Shown: one piece after another, positions 1 to 8,740 of the stretch
Position numbering within the stretch: position 1 is the first letter of the stretch
Layout: each line of letters begins with the position of its first letter
NCBI GenBank assembly: GCA_963666535.1
Contig: OY762913.1
Location: forward strand, 372,001 to 436,000
Reading direction: 5' to 3'
Length of the DNA: 64,000 nucleotides
From: G963666535 sp963666535
GTDB taxonomy: Bacteria > Bacillota > Clostridia > Oscillospirales > Oscillospiraceae
Notes under the pieces: generated by a model
Told to the model about the DNA's origin: nothing
What the model saw: only the letters and a program-made list of their open reading frames with translations
Databases searched by the model: none
Made by a program: the position numbers and the translations under genes

Positions 1-666
1 ATTAAAACATTGAAAAGTCAATCCACCCAGGATACCAGCACCGTAACAACCTCTGTTTCCGGCATTTTTTCTGTCTTAGTGGACGGCTACGAGGGGCTGC
101 TCACCCCCGCCGCGCTGGACGACTTCACACTTCCCGCAGTAAACAGTCTTTTGACGCAGCAGGTGACGGGGGATGCCACGGCGTTGGGTAAGCTGATCAC
201 CTCTGACACGTGGTATTTCCTCACCACTGTGGACGCGGATGCCGCGGCTCGCCTGCAGACAGGCCACACCTTTCCTGTGACCTTCTCCCGGGATTACAGC
301 GGAGAGCTGCCGATGAAAGTGGACCGGATCGGCACGGCAGAGGATGGACAGGCTGTTCTGGTTCTATCCTGTGACCGGGGTCTTTCGGATACGACGCTGC
401 TGAGAAAACAGACGGTGGAGCTGATTCTCAATCGCGATGCCGGCATTCGGGTCCCCAAGGCCGCTCTGCGGGTGAGCAGTGACGGGTCCGCCGGCGTATA
501 CGTCCTCACCGGAGCACAGGCTGAATACAAGGCGGTTACCGTACTCGCCGATGGCTCGGATTTTTATGTGGTCCGCTCGGTCGCCACAGATAAAACCGCT
601 TTACGGGACGGCGACGCCATCATCACAACGGCCGACGGGCTTTACGACGGCAAGGTCGTAAGGTAA
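1..666 (+). CDS. HlyD-like membrane-fusion/adaptor protein, 5' end cut by the window
   Basis: The reading frame is open from base 1, so the N-terminus (membrane anchor and first half of the barrel or coiled coil) lies outside the window. The visible 220 or so residues look like the C-terminal half of a HlyD/RND-type adaptor. A beta-barrel segment (around DTWYFLTTVDADAAARL) is followed by a membrane-proximal segment with 'VPKAALRV' and a C-terminal 'DGDAIITTADGLYDGKVVR'. In Clostridia such proteins often sit just ahead of yggS-sepF, as here (yggS starts 39 bp downstream). The substrate or partner pump is unknown. The family call is by pattern recognition only. Confidence 0.6.
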   Translation: MKTLKSQSTQDTSTVTTSVSGIFSVLVDGYEGLLTPAALDDFTLPAVNSLLTQQVTGDATALGKLITSDTWYFLTTVDADAAARLQTGHTFPVTFSRDYSGELPMKVDRIGTAEDGQAVLVLSCDRGLSDTTLLRKQTVELILNRDAGIRVPKAALRVSSDGSAGVYVLTGAQAEYKAVTVLADGSDFYVVRSVATDKTALRDGDAIITTADGLYDGKVVR

Positions 667-704
667 CCATTCCCCCGGGAGAGGCAGATCAGGAGGCGCA
701 TTTC

Positions 705-1415
705 ATGGAACTGAGAGAAAGCATTGTTACCGTGCAGGAGCGGCTCGCGGCAGCGGCTCGCGGCGCGGGACGCGACCCCGGGGAGATCACCCTGTGCGCA
801 GCGACTAAGGTACAGACTTCAGACACCATCCGGGATGCCATCGCCGCCGGGATCACCGTTTGCGGGGAAAACCGAGTGCAGGAGCTGTGCGCCCATTTGG
901 ACGATGGAGCCTACGATGGAGCGGAGGTTCACTTCATCGGCCACCTACAGACCAACAAGGTCAAGCAGGTGGTGGGACGGGTCGGCCTGATTCACTCTGT
1001 GGATTCTCCCCATCTGCTAGAGGCCGTTCACGCCCGGGCAGAGCAGCTTGGCATCGTGCAGGACATCCTGCTCGAAGTCAACGTTGCCGGCGAGGCAAAC
1101 AAGGGCGGGGTTCCGCCGGAGGAAGTTCTGGTGCTGGCCGAGCGGGCGGCGCTGCTTTCCCATGTGCGGCTGCGTGGCCTGATGGCCATTCCGCCCATTC
1201 CGTCAGAGCCAGGCGGTAATCGCCCGCTTTTTGGGGTAATGCGGCAGCTTTTTATTGACACACGTAGGAAAATAGACGATAATAGCAACGATATAAACTG
1301 CTTGTCAATGGGCATGAGCGGAGACTTTGAAGACGCTATCCGTGAGGGGGCTACCCTTGTTAGGGTCGGCACAGCACTCTTTGGACTGCGGCCACCCATG
1401 AGCGGACGCCCTTAA
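705..1415 (+). CDS. yggS: YggS/PROSC family PLP-binding homeostasis protein
   Basis: A 236-residue protein of the family's usual size. The PLP lysine is K35 in 'CAATKVQ', followed by the conserved 'CGENRVQE' and 'HFIGHLQTNKVK' blocks. Near the C-terminus is 'SMGMSGDFEDAIREGATLVRVG', the phosphate-binding signature of the family. These proteins fold like alanine racemase without a known reaction and buffer cellular pyridoxal phosphate. A Shine-Dalgarno 'AGGAGG' lies about 10 bp before the ATG. sepF follows after 23 bp, the classic yggS-sepF arrangement of Gram-positive division clusters, so cotranscription is likely. Confidence 0.95.
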   Translation: MELRESIVTVQERLAAAARGAGRDPGEITLCAATKVQTSDTIRDAIAAGITVCGENRVQELCAHLDDGAYDGAEVHFIGHLQTNKVKQVVGRVGLIHSVDSPHLLEAVHARAEQLGIVQDILLEVNVAGEANKGGVPPEEVLVLAERAALLSHVRLRGLMAIPPIPSEPGGNRPLFGVMRQLFIDTRRKIDDNSNDINCLSMGMSGDFEDAIREGATLVRVGTALFGLRPPMSGRP

Positions 1416-1438
1416 AAACTTTTCAGGAGGTACATAAG

Positions 1439-1897
1439 ATGAGTTTTCTGGATGAATTCAAGCGCCTTGCCCGCCCGTATGAGGACGAGAACGAGGATGA
1501 CTTTGAAGAATTTGAAGCACCAATACGCCGTACGGAGAAGCCCTCCCGGATGGAGGCGCCCACTTTCGCCGCAGAGCAACCGGAGCATCGCGGCAACAAG
1601 GTGGTCAACATTCACACCACCACGCAACTGCAGGTGGTATTAGTCAAGCCCGAGAAATTTGAAAACGCCTCGGAGATTGCCGACCATTTGCGGGACAAAC
1701 GTACCGTGGTTTTAAATCTGGAATCCACGAACAAGGAAATTGCCCGCCGCCTGCTGGACTTTTTGTCGGGCGTGGCATACGCAAATGAGGGCAAAATCAA
1801 AAAGGTTGCGATTTCCACCTATATCATTACGCCCTATAACGTCGACATTCTGGGCGATCTGATTGATGAACTGGAGAACAACGGACTTTATTTTTAA
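1439..1897 (+). CDS. sepF: Cell division protein SepF
   Basis: A 152-residue protein. An N-terminal amphipathic membrane-targeting helix (MSFLDEFKRLARP) and an acidic, low-complexity linker to about residue 60 precede the SepF core. The core shows 'VVLVKPEKFENASEIADHLRDKRTVVLNLE' and 'RRLLDFLSGVAYA'. SepF polymerises, tethers FtsZ to the membrane and is needed for septum formation. An 'AGGAGG' ribosome site precedes the ATG at good spacing. The gene is followed at once by the first modular repeat array and then by a DivIVA-family gene, so the usual sepF-ylmG-ylmH-divIVA order is shortened here. Confidence 0.97.
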   Translation: MSFLDEFKRLARPYEDENEDDFEEFEAPIRRTEKPSRMEAPTFAAEQPEHRGNKVVNIHTTTQLQVVLVKPEKFENASEIADHLRDKRTVVLNLESTNKEIARRLLDFLSGVAYANEGKIKKVAISTYIITPYNVDILGDLIDELENNGLYF

Positions 1898-1900
1898 TTA

Positions 1901-2576
1901 GAAGCGCTAAGCGCCCAGGAGCAGGGAAATAAGATAGACCGAAGCCCGAAAAACAGGTGTGCCGCAGGCACACGGCATTTTCGGCGCAGGTCGTGCTTAT
2001 TTCACGTCGCGGAGGGCGCGTGCGTGACAGTAAGAAGCGCTAAGGCGCGTGGAGCAGGGAAACAGCGAACCCCGAAGACAAAAAACAGGTGCGCGCAGCG
2101 CACGGCATTTTTGCGTAGGGGGACGCAGTTGACCGTCGCGCAGCCGCCGTGCGTGACAGTAAGAAGCGCTAAGCCGTCGTGAGCAGCGGCACAAGGAACC
2201 ATGAAGACAAAAAAACAGGCTGGTCGACGACCAGCGGCATTTTTTGCGGAATGGTGCATTGTGACCGCGTCGCGAACAGGCGTGCGTAACAGCAAGAAGC
2301 GCCGAGCCGCCGAGCAGGGAGAATAAGCAGCCGAACGAGCGCGCAAACCAAGACGCACAAAGTGCGGCTGTTTGTGCGGGAGGTGAGCAGGCTTATGCGA
2401 CCGCCCGGGAGGTGAGCAAGGCGTAACAGCAAGAATCGCTAAGCACCCGGGAGCAGGGAAATAAGATAGACCGAAGCCCAAAAAACAGGTGTGCCGCAGG
2501 CGCACGGCATTTTCGGCGTAGGTCGTACTTATTTCACGTCGCGGAGGGCGCGTGCGTGACAGTAAGAAGCGCTAAG
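1901..2576 (+). repeat. Modular intergenic repeat array 1 (five tandem units)
   Basis: Five head-to-tail units of about 129-137 bp begin three bases after the sepF stop. Unit junctions share 'GCGTGACAGTAAGAAGCGCTAAG', with R/Y variants, at about 2034, 2163, 2296, 2433 and 2566. Each unit has a central short hairpin in a fixed frame. Unit 1 carries stem TGTGCC/GGCACA, unit 2 GTGCGC/GCGCAC and unit 3 GCTGGTC/GACCAGC. Unit 4 has a different frame with GCAC/GTGC, and unit 5 resembles unit 1. In types A-C the frame is 'AAAACAGG-stem-CGGCATTTT'. The long minus-strand reading frames across the array are repeat artefacts. No gene fits here. Confidence 0.85.
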
Positions 2577-2622
2577 CCGCCCAAAATCCGCGGCACTTGG
2601 GAAAAAGAGGGGGAGTTTTATC

Positions 2623-3399
2623 ATGTTGACGCCACAGGAGGTTTCCGAACACGCGTTTGCGAAAGCGTCTTTCGGTGGGTATCATATGGCAATGGTGGAC
2701 GAGTTTTTGGATGTGCTCACAACTGACTACTCTGCCCTGTACAGCGAAAATGCCATTTTAAAAAGCAAAATGAAAGTTTTGGTGGACAAAGTGGAGGAAT
2801 ACCGCGCCACCGAAGATGCCATGCGCAAGGCCCTGCTGACCGCCCAGCGCATGGCCGATGACATGGTGCAGGAGGCGGAAATCAAAAAAGCTTCCCTGCT
2901 CAAGGAAGCGGAAGCCGCTGTCGCCGAGCGCAAAAGCGGACTGGTGCGCCAGATCGCCGACGAAGAATATCGCCGGGAAACCGCTTGCAAAAAAACGGCC
3001 GAGTATGTAGCGAAGGTGCGTGCCATTTGTCTGGAGCAGCTGGATTATTTGGACGCGCTGCCGGATGAGGTCGTCCCGGTCATCACGAATACGGCAGACC
3101 AAATAGAATCCACCGCGATGGAGATTGAGGACACGGTGCAAAAGCTCATCGCTGCCGCGATGCCCCCCTCCACCGAACGCGCTGCACCCGAAAAAGATCA
3201 GGGCCAGTCAGAACCGAGCAGCGAACCTCAACCGGAGGACGAACTGGTGGAAGACGAGCCAGAGGATTATACTGACATTGAAGTGTTCGTTGCCCAAGCC
3301 AAGTGCGTGCCCGCCAAACCAAAACAAAGCGATGACGAGCCAACCTGCCGGATCAATTTGGACAGTTTGCAGTTCGGCAAGCAGTTCGAGATTAAATAG
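2623..3399 (+). CDS. DivIVA-domain coiled-coil protein
   Basis: A 258-residue protein. The N-terminal DivIVA-type membrane-curvature module (residues 1-35, 'MLTPQEVSEHAFAKASFGGY' then 'VDEFLD') is followed by a long coiled coil (about 35-130) rich in A/E/K. A proline/acidic region (about 185-240) follows, and the tail ends 'RINLDSLQFGKQFEIK'. DivIVA proteins mark poles and septa and recruit division or wall-synthesis factors. A strong 'GGGGGAG' ribosome site precedes the ATG. The gene stands alone between two arrays of the same modular repeat, and its TAG stop abuts the first base of the second array. It is divergent enough that I leave the symbol blank. Confidence 0.85.
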   Translation: MLTPQEVSEHAFAKASFGGYHMAMVDEFLDVLTTDYSALYSENAILKSKMKVLVDKVEEYRATEDAMRKALLTAQRMADDMVQEAEIKKASLLKEAEAAVAERKSGLVRQIADEEYRRETACKKTAEYVAKVRAICLEQLDYLDALPDEVVPVITNTADQIESTAMEIEDTVQKLIAAAMPPSTERAAPEKDQGQSEPSSEPQPEDELVEDEPEDYTDIEVFVAQAKCVPAKPKQSDDEPTCRINLDSLQFGKQFEIK

Positions 3400-4120
3400 A
3401 AGCGCTAAGTGCCCGGGAGCAGGTGACTAAGGCAGAGAGCGAAGCCCGCGAACCAAGACCCGCTAAACGGGTCTGTTTGTCGGCGCAGTCGAATGACTTA
3501 GGCACCGTCGCGGAGGGCACGTGCGTGACAGCGAGAAGCGCTAAGCCGTCGTGAGCAGCGGCACAAGGAATCATGAAGACAAAAAAACAGGCTGGTCGAA
3601 GACCAGCGGCATTTTTTGCGGAATGGTGCGTTGTGACCGCGTTGCGAGCAGGCGAGCGTGACAGTAAGAAGCGCCGAGCCGTGGTGAGCAGCGGCACAAG
3701 GAAGCCCGAAGACAAAAAACAGGCTGGTCGAAGACCAGCGGCATTTTTTGCGAAGGGATGCGTTGTGACCGCGTCGCGAACAGGCGAGCGTGACAGTAAG
3801 AAGCGCCGAGCCGCCGAGCAGGGCAAATAAGCAGCCGAACGAGCGAGCGAACCAAGACGCACAAGGTGCGGCTGTTTGTGCGGGAGGTGAGCAGGCTTAT
3901 TTGACCGACCGCGAGGGGAGCAAGGCGTGACAGCGAGAAGCGCCGACCGCCCGGGAGCAGGGAAATAAGATAGACCGCAGCCCGAAAAACAGGTGTGCCG
4001 CGGGCACACGGCATTTTCGGCGTAGGTCGTACTTATTTCACGCGGCGGAGGGCATGTGCGTGACAGCAAGAAGCGCTAAGCCGTCGTGAGCAGGCGAGCG
4101 TGACAGCAAGAAGCGCTAAG
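3399..4120 (+). repeat. Modular intergenic repeat array 2 (five full units plus one deleted unit)
   Basis: Same repeat family and orientation as the array after sepF. Junction motifs fall at about 3399, 3535, 3668, 3800, 3937, 4070 and 4110. By core hairpin the order is E (GACCCG/CGGGTC), C, C, D, A, then a 40-bp remnant. The last three full units C-D-A match the C-D-A end of array 1. The 40-bp remnant (4070-4109) looks exactly like a C-type unit whose middle was lost between two GAGCAG copies. The stretch 4121-4251 up to ileS is non-repetitive, and I see no T-box leader in it. Confidence 0.85.
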
Positions 4121-4251
4121 CCGTGGTGAGCAGCGGCCCCTGTCGTGATCGACGGCTTTTACATTGATATTTCAGCGGAATCTGCGCCGGACATTCGGCA
4201 CAGGTTCCGTTTCCCCACATAAATGACAAAAACAGGCGAGGAGAAAAAACC

Positions 4252-7077
4252 ATGTCTCAGGATTACAACAAAACCATCAACCTGCCCCAGACCGACTTTC
4301 CCATGCGGGCAGCACTGCCAGCGCGGGAGCCCGAGATGCTGGAGGGCTTTTACCGGAACGATCTCTATCAAAAGATGATCGCAAAGAACGCAGGGAAACC
4401 CAAGTTCATCCTGCACGACGGCCCCCCCTACGCCAACGGTAACATCCACATCGGCACCGCGCTGAATAAAATCCTGAAAGACATCATTGTCAAGCACCGG
4501 AACATGACGGGGTACTGCGCCCCCTATGTCCCCGGTTGGGACACGCATGGACTTCCCATCGAATCCGCCATTCTCAAGGACAAAAAGGTCAAGCGAGACG
4601 AGCTAACCACCTCGGAATTTCGGGAGAAGTGCAAGGGATACGCGCTGGATTTCGTGGACAAACAGCGTGGTCAGTTCAAGCGCCTTGGGGTACTGGGCGA
4701 CTGGGACGCCCCCTATCTGACGCTGCAGCCGGAATTTGAGGCCAAGCAGATCGAAGTCTTCGGCAAGATGGCAGAAAAGGGCTATATCTACAAGGGCATG
4801 AAACCCGTATACTGGTGCCCCAGTGACCAAACAGCGCTGGCCGAGGCCGAAATCGAATATGCCGACGACCCCTGCACCACACTTTACGTCAAATTTAAGC
4901 TCAAGGACGACTGCGGCGTACTGAGCGCTTTCTGCGATCTGGACAAAACTTACTTTGTCATCTGGACCACCACGCCCTGGACCATCCCCGGCAACATGGC
5001 CATCTGCCTCAATGCCGAGCTGGACTATATTCTCATGCAGGCCCCCTGCGGCGAGGTGTATATCGTCGCCAAGGAGCTGGCGGATGCCGTGGCCAAAGCC
5101 GCGGGCATCGAAAGCTACCAAACCCTTGCCACCCTGAAGGGCAGCGAGTTTGAGCTCATGACCGCCATCCATCCCCTGTTTCAGCGGGACAGCGTAGTTT
5201 TGTGCGGCGACCACGTCACGCTGGAGGCCGGCACCGGCTGCGTTCACACCGCGCCCGGTTTCGGTGCGGACGACTTTTCCATCTGCCAGTGGTATGACAA
5301 AAACAAGGACACCCACATCGGCGTACCCGTCCCCGTCAACGCCAAGGGCGTGATGACGGACGAGCGGTACAACGGACAGTACTACGCAAAGGCCAACGAG
5401 GCAGTTCCCGCCGATCTGGACGCGGTGGGTGCGCTGTTGGCCTCGGAAAAGATCACCCACTCCTATCCCCACTGCTGGCGCTGCAAAAACCCCATTATCT
5501 ACCGTGCCACCGAGCAGTGGTTCTGCTCGGTGGATGCCATTAAAGACGCCGCGATCAAAGCGTGTGACAGCATCAAGTGGAAGCCTGACTGGGGCAAAGA
5601 ACGCATGGTCTCCATGATCGCCGAGCGCAACGACTGGTGCATCAGCCGCCAGCGCGTGTGGGGCGTTCCCATCCCCATCTTCTACTGCGAAAAGTGCGGC
5701 AAGGATATTGTCACGCCCGAAACCATCCAGCGCATCTCGGGCCTGTTCCGGGAAAACGGCTCTAACATTTGGTTTGACAAAACCGCCGACGAGCTGGTGC
5801 CAGAGGGCTTCCGGTGCCCCCACTGTGGGCACACCCACTTCACCAAGGAATCCGACATTATGGACGTGTGGTTCGATTCCGGCTCCACCCATGCCGCCGT
5901 GCTGGACGAGCGGGACGGGCTGCAGTGCCCGGCTGATGTGTATCTGGAAGGCGGCGATCAGTATCGCGGTTGGTTCCAGTCCTCCATGCTCACCTCCATT
6001 GCCGCAAAGGGCATGGCCCCCTATCGGCAAATCATTACCCACGGCTGGACCGTGGATGGCGAGGGCAAGGCCATGCACAAATCTCTGGGCAACGCCGTGG
6101 CACCGGAAGAGGTCATCAAGGATTATGGCGCGGACATGCTTCGCCTTTGGGTTTCCTCTGCCGACTACACGCAGGACATGCGCATCTCCAAGGAAATTCT
6201 CAAGCAGCTGTCCGATGCGTATTTGAAGATCCGCAATACCGCCCGTTATATGCTGGGCAACCTTGCGGAATTCGACACCGACGATCTTGTTCCTTACCAG
6301 GAAATGGTGGAGCTGGACCAATGGGTGCTGGCGCAGTTCAACGGTCTGACCGCAAGAGTCCGCGCTGCCTATGACGCCTACGAATTCCACGGTGTGTACC
6401 GCGCTATTTATAGCTTCTGTGTGGTAGAACTGTCCAACTTCTATCTGGACATTGTAAAGGACCGCCTGTACTGCGAGGGCAAGGACTCTGCCCCCCGCCG
6501 CTCGGCGCAGACTGCCATGTATCTCATTCTGGACGGCATGGTGCGCCTGATCGCGCCCATTCTGGCCTTTACCAGTGACGAGATGTGGAAGGCCATGCCC
6601 CATGATAAGACAGCTGATCCGGACAGCGTTCTGTTCAACCAGATGCCCGAGGTTCGCAGCGACTGGACGCTGGACGAGAAGAACGCCGAGAAGTGGGCGC
6701 TGCTGATGGCTCTGCGCGTCGACGTAAACAAGGCGCTGGAAGGCGCCCGTGCCGAAAAGCGCATCGGCAAGAGTTTGGAAGCCAATATCACTCTGTCCTT
6801 CGATGGAGAGGCCAAGGCCGCCCGCGACGGCGCATTGGCTACCGTGACGGAGGAGGATCTCGCCACCATCTGCATCGTTTCCCACGTCACGCTGGCAGAC
6901 GGCAGCCAGGATGGCTACAAGGGAGAGCAGCTGCCCGGCCTTACCGTTGCGGTAGCGCCCGCCACCGCCCCGAAGTGCCTGCGCTGCTGGATGCACAACA
7001 AGCATGTGGGTGAAAATGACCTTCATCCCGAGCTGTGTCCCCGCTGCGCCTCGGTGGTCACGGCGATGGATCTCTAA
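4252..7077 (+). CDS. ileS: Isoleucyl-tRNA synthetase
   Basis: A 941-residue class I synthetase that charges tRNA-Ile in the cytosol. The HIGH motif is 'NIHIG' at residues 64-68. An editing (CP1) domain occupies roughly 180-400 with 'TTPWTIPGN'. The KMSKS-equivalent loop is 'KAMHKSLGN' near residue 606, with M-H replacing the usual M-S, a variant I have seen in Firmicutes IleRS. A C-terminal zinc finger (CLRCW...CPRC) closes the protein. The ATG follows a purine-rich 'GGCGAGGAG' site. Transcription ends at the strong hairpin 70 bp downstream. The large antisense frame over this gene is a codon-bias shadow. Confidence 0.98.
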   Translation: MSQDYNKTINLPQTDFPMRAALPAREPEMLEGFYRNDLYQKMIAKNAGKPKFILHDGPPYANGNIHIGTALNKILKDIIVKHRNMTGYCAPYVPGWDTHGLPIESAILKDKKVKRDELTTSEFREKCKGYALDFVDKQRGQFKRLGVLGDWDAPYLTLQPEFEAKQIEVFGKMAEKGYIYKGMKPVYWCPSDQTALAEAEIEYADDPCTTLYVKFKLKDDCGVLSAFCDLDKTYFVIWTTTPWTIPGNMAICLNAELDYILMQAPCGEVYIVAKELADAVAKAAGIESYQTLATLKGSEFELMTAIHPLFQRDSVVLCGDHVTLEAGTGCVHTAPGFGADDFSICQWYDKNKDTHIGVPVPVNAKGVMTDERYNGQYYAKANEAVPADLDAVGALLASEKITHSYPHCWRCKNPIIYRATEQWFCSVDAIKDAAIKACDSIKWKPDWGKERMVSMIAERNDWCISRQRVWGVPIPIFYCEKCGKDIVTPETIQRISGLFRENGSNIWFDKTADELVPEGFRCPHCGHTHFTKESDIMDVWFDSGSTHAAVLDERDGLQCPADVYLEGGDQYRGWFQSSMLTSIAAKGMAPYRQIITHGWTVDGEGKAMHKSLGNAVAPEEVIKDYGADMLRLWVSSADYTQDMRISKEILKQLSDAYLKIRNTARYMLGNLAEFDTDDLVPYQEMVELDQWVLAQFNGLTARVRAAYDAYEFHGVYRAIYSFCVVELSNFYLDIVKDRLYCEGKDSAPRRSAQTAMYLILDGMVRLIAPILAFTSDEMWKAMPHDKTADPDSVLFNQMPEVRSDWTLDEKNAEKWALLMALRVDVNKALEGARAEKRIGKSLEANITLSFDGEAKAARDGALATVTEEDLATICIVSHVTLADGSQDGYKGEQLPGLTVAVAPATAPKCLRCWMHNKHVGENDLHPELCPRCASVVTAMDL

Positions 7078-7146
7078 CCCCCGTTTTTTTCCCGCTGCCC
7101 GCGTCACAAACAGAGGTCAAACCTTTGATCACTTGCAACAACTGAA

Positions 7147-7190
7147 AAGGTGCGGAAGCAGTCGACTCGACTGCTTCCGCACCTTTTTTA
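7147..7190. terminator. Bidirectional intrinsic terminator after ileS
   Basis: A perfect GC-rich stem (AGGTGCGGAAGCAGTCGA and its complement) is flanked by AAAA on the left and TTTTTT on the right. It can therefore stop both ileS and the oncoming minus-strand HD-domain gene. Confidence 0.9.
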
Positions 7191-7319
7191 TCCCAAGGGC
7201 AATATATTGATTGAGCCGCGGCGGTGGTCCAGCAGGCATTGTTGCGGCCCGGCTGAAGCCGATCGGTCCGCGGGTTTCGCCGGGTAGCGGCCCAAGTGAT
7301 GGGGCAAAGAAACGCGCGA

Positions 7320-7907
7320 TTACCCCTCGGTCTCTTTTTCGAGAAAGTAGGTCGCCTCAGAGTCTGCGGTGGCAAGCGCGAACGCCAAGGGATAGCCTTG
7401 AAGAGCCTGCCCCACCGTGCGGTTATCCTCGGTGCCGGAAAAGCCCATGTGCCAGCGGATGGCCATGGCCTCCTCCCGACTCAGGCGGATAAACCCATTG
7501 ACAATATAGACCGACTTCTCTCCGTGCCCATAGGGCAGTGGGTCGTCGAACTGAAACGTTGGTACCGCCGTCCACTTGCCGTCCGCACCCTTTACATTGC
7601 GGGTGCCGGCCTTGTAGCAGCCAATTTTGCACACGTCGTGCAGCAGGGCCACGACGGCAACGGTCTCGGCGCTATACTCCAGCCCATATAACTCCTGTAC
7701 CCGCTCGCGGGCCAGATAATCCACCAGGCAGTGATAGACGTTGAGACTGTGCTCACACAGGCCCCCTGTGTGGGCACTGTGGTAGCGGGCGGAGGCGGGC
7801 GCCTCGAAAAAATCACTTTTATGCTCCAGATAATCCAGCAGTGCGTCTGCACCGGGTCGTGTGATTGTTTCATTAAAAATATCAATAAATTCCTCTTTTA
7901 CGGACAT
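7320..7907 (-). CDS. HD-domain phosphohydrolase (YhaM-like)
   Basis: 195 residues from the ATG at 7907, chosen because GGGGG sits about 9 bp upstream; an upstream extension has no ribosome site. The metal-binding HD core shows 'HTGGLCEHSLNVY' followed by 'VVALLHDVCKIG'. A later 'AIRWHMGF' and 'ATADSEATYF' resemble the YhaM/KH-HD 3'-5' exonuclease and nucleotidase group. There is no OB or KH domain. Members hydrolyse phosphodiester or phosphomonoester bonds, and the substrate cannot be told from sequence. It is monocistronic between the ileS terminator and a divergent membrane-protein gene. Confidence 0.8.
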   Translation of the reverse strand: MSVKEEFIDIFNETITRPGADALLDYLEHKSDFFEAPASARYHSAHTGGLCEHSLNVYHCLVDYLARERVQELYGLEYSAETVAVVALLHDVCKIGCYKAGTRNVKGADGKWTAVPTFQFDDPLPYGHGEKSVYIVNGFIRLSREEAMAIRWHMGFSGTEDNRTVGQALQGYPLAFALATADSEATYFLEKETEG

Positions 7908-8132
7908 GGTAGTAACCCCCCATTGTTCATGCTTTGTTTCAGTATAACACATCCCGACCGCAAATGAAAAGAGTGCATTTTAACCACCGGCAGCAAAAAT
8001 GGTTCCTGCTCCAACATCAAAAAGGGCAGATTTTCTATGCCGCTGTCTGCCTTCTGGTCCGGCGTCATTGGGCCAATCCCACCCGCACCCCATCCTTGCC
8101 CCTCACATAGACTGGGAAAAAGGAGGGTCACA

Positions 8133-8699
8133 ATGCGTCTTGTTTTACCCGTTTTACTCTTTGTCCTGTCCTGCAATCTGGACACCTTTCTGCTGGCTGT
8201 GTCCTTTTCCCTGCGGGGGGTGTCACTCCCCCTGTCCCGCATCATGATCATCGCCGCCGTCACCACTGTGATTACCGCCATTTCCCTGCTGTTGGGTACC
8301 TTTGCCCGGTCAGTTTTTCCGGATCGTTCCACCAGACTTGGCGGTCTGGTCCTGATGGGAATGGGCTTGTGGTTCCTGCTCGACGGCCTGCGTCACTGGG
8401 GACAAACTACCACCAGCTCGCAGCCCCTGGATACAGACGCAGCATCCTGCCTTCCGCTGGCCGCCGCGCTGGCGGTCAACAATGCCGGCGCGGGCGTTGC
8501 CGCAGGGATGAGCGGGCTGTCTCCGCTGGGTGCGTCCTGCGCAAACTTTATCATTACATTGCTCTGCCTGCTGCCCGGGGCCCGCTTGGGGAAATATCTT
8601 GCCGGGCGGCAAGCAAGCAGTCTTGCCTTGCCCGTATCCGGCCTGCTGCTGCTTCTTCTGGGCGCATGGGAAACCTTTGGCCTTGCATCTTTCCTGTGA
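8133..8699 (+). CDS. MntP/YtaF-like membrane protein
   Basis: 188 residues from the ATG at 8133, which follows 'AGGAGG' by 6 bp; an upstream extension of the frame lacks a start site. About six hydrophobic segments. The first carries 'LSCNLDTFLLAVSFSLRGV', matching the 'LD.F.V..SYG.R' signature of the MntP manganese exporter / YtaF sporulation membrane family, and a half-repeat 'AALAVNNAGAGVAAGMSG' occupies the middle. The acidic residue that MntP uses for Mn2+ is preserved in the first helix. Function could be Mn2+ efflux or an uncharacterised sporulation role. It may be cotranscribed with the downstream dipeptidase (41-bp gap). Confidence 0.7.
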   Translation: MRLVLPVLLFVLSCNLDTFLLAVSFSLRGVSLPLSRIMIIAAVTTVITAISLLLGTFARSVFPDRSTRLGGLVLMGMGLWFLLDGLRHWGQTTTSSQPLDTDAASCLPLAAALAVNNAGAGVAAGMSGLSPLGASCANFIITLLCLLPGARLGKYLAGRQASSLALPVSGLLLLLLGAWETFGLASFL

Positions 8700-8740
8700 A
8701 TTTGATACAATGGCACAAACAAGGAAAGGATGGCACCGCC

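Noticed and set aside
2002..2505. Long minus-strand reading frame through repeat array 1 (and a similar one at 3392-4069)
   Set aside because: It is built from the repeat units, repeats itself with them, has no ribosome site and no family resemblance. The frame is a by-product of unit lengths and GC content.
1901..4120. CRISPR array
   Set aside because: Units are about 130 bp, there are no short identical repeats separated by unique spacers, and no cas genes are near.
4121..4251. T-box riboswitch before ileS
   Set aside because: Only about 130 bp are available; no T-box sequence, specifier arm or terminator/antiterminator could be found.
4603..7107. 834-residue antisense frame over ileS
   Set aside because: It follows the third-codon GC bias of the true gene; no start signal and no recognisable domain.
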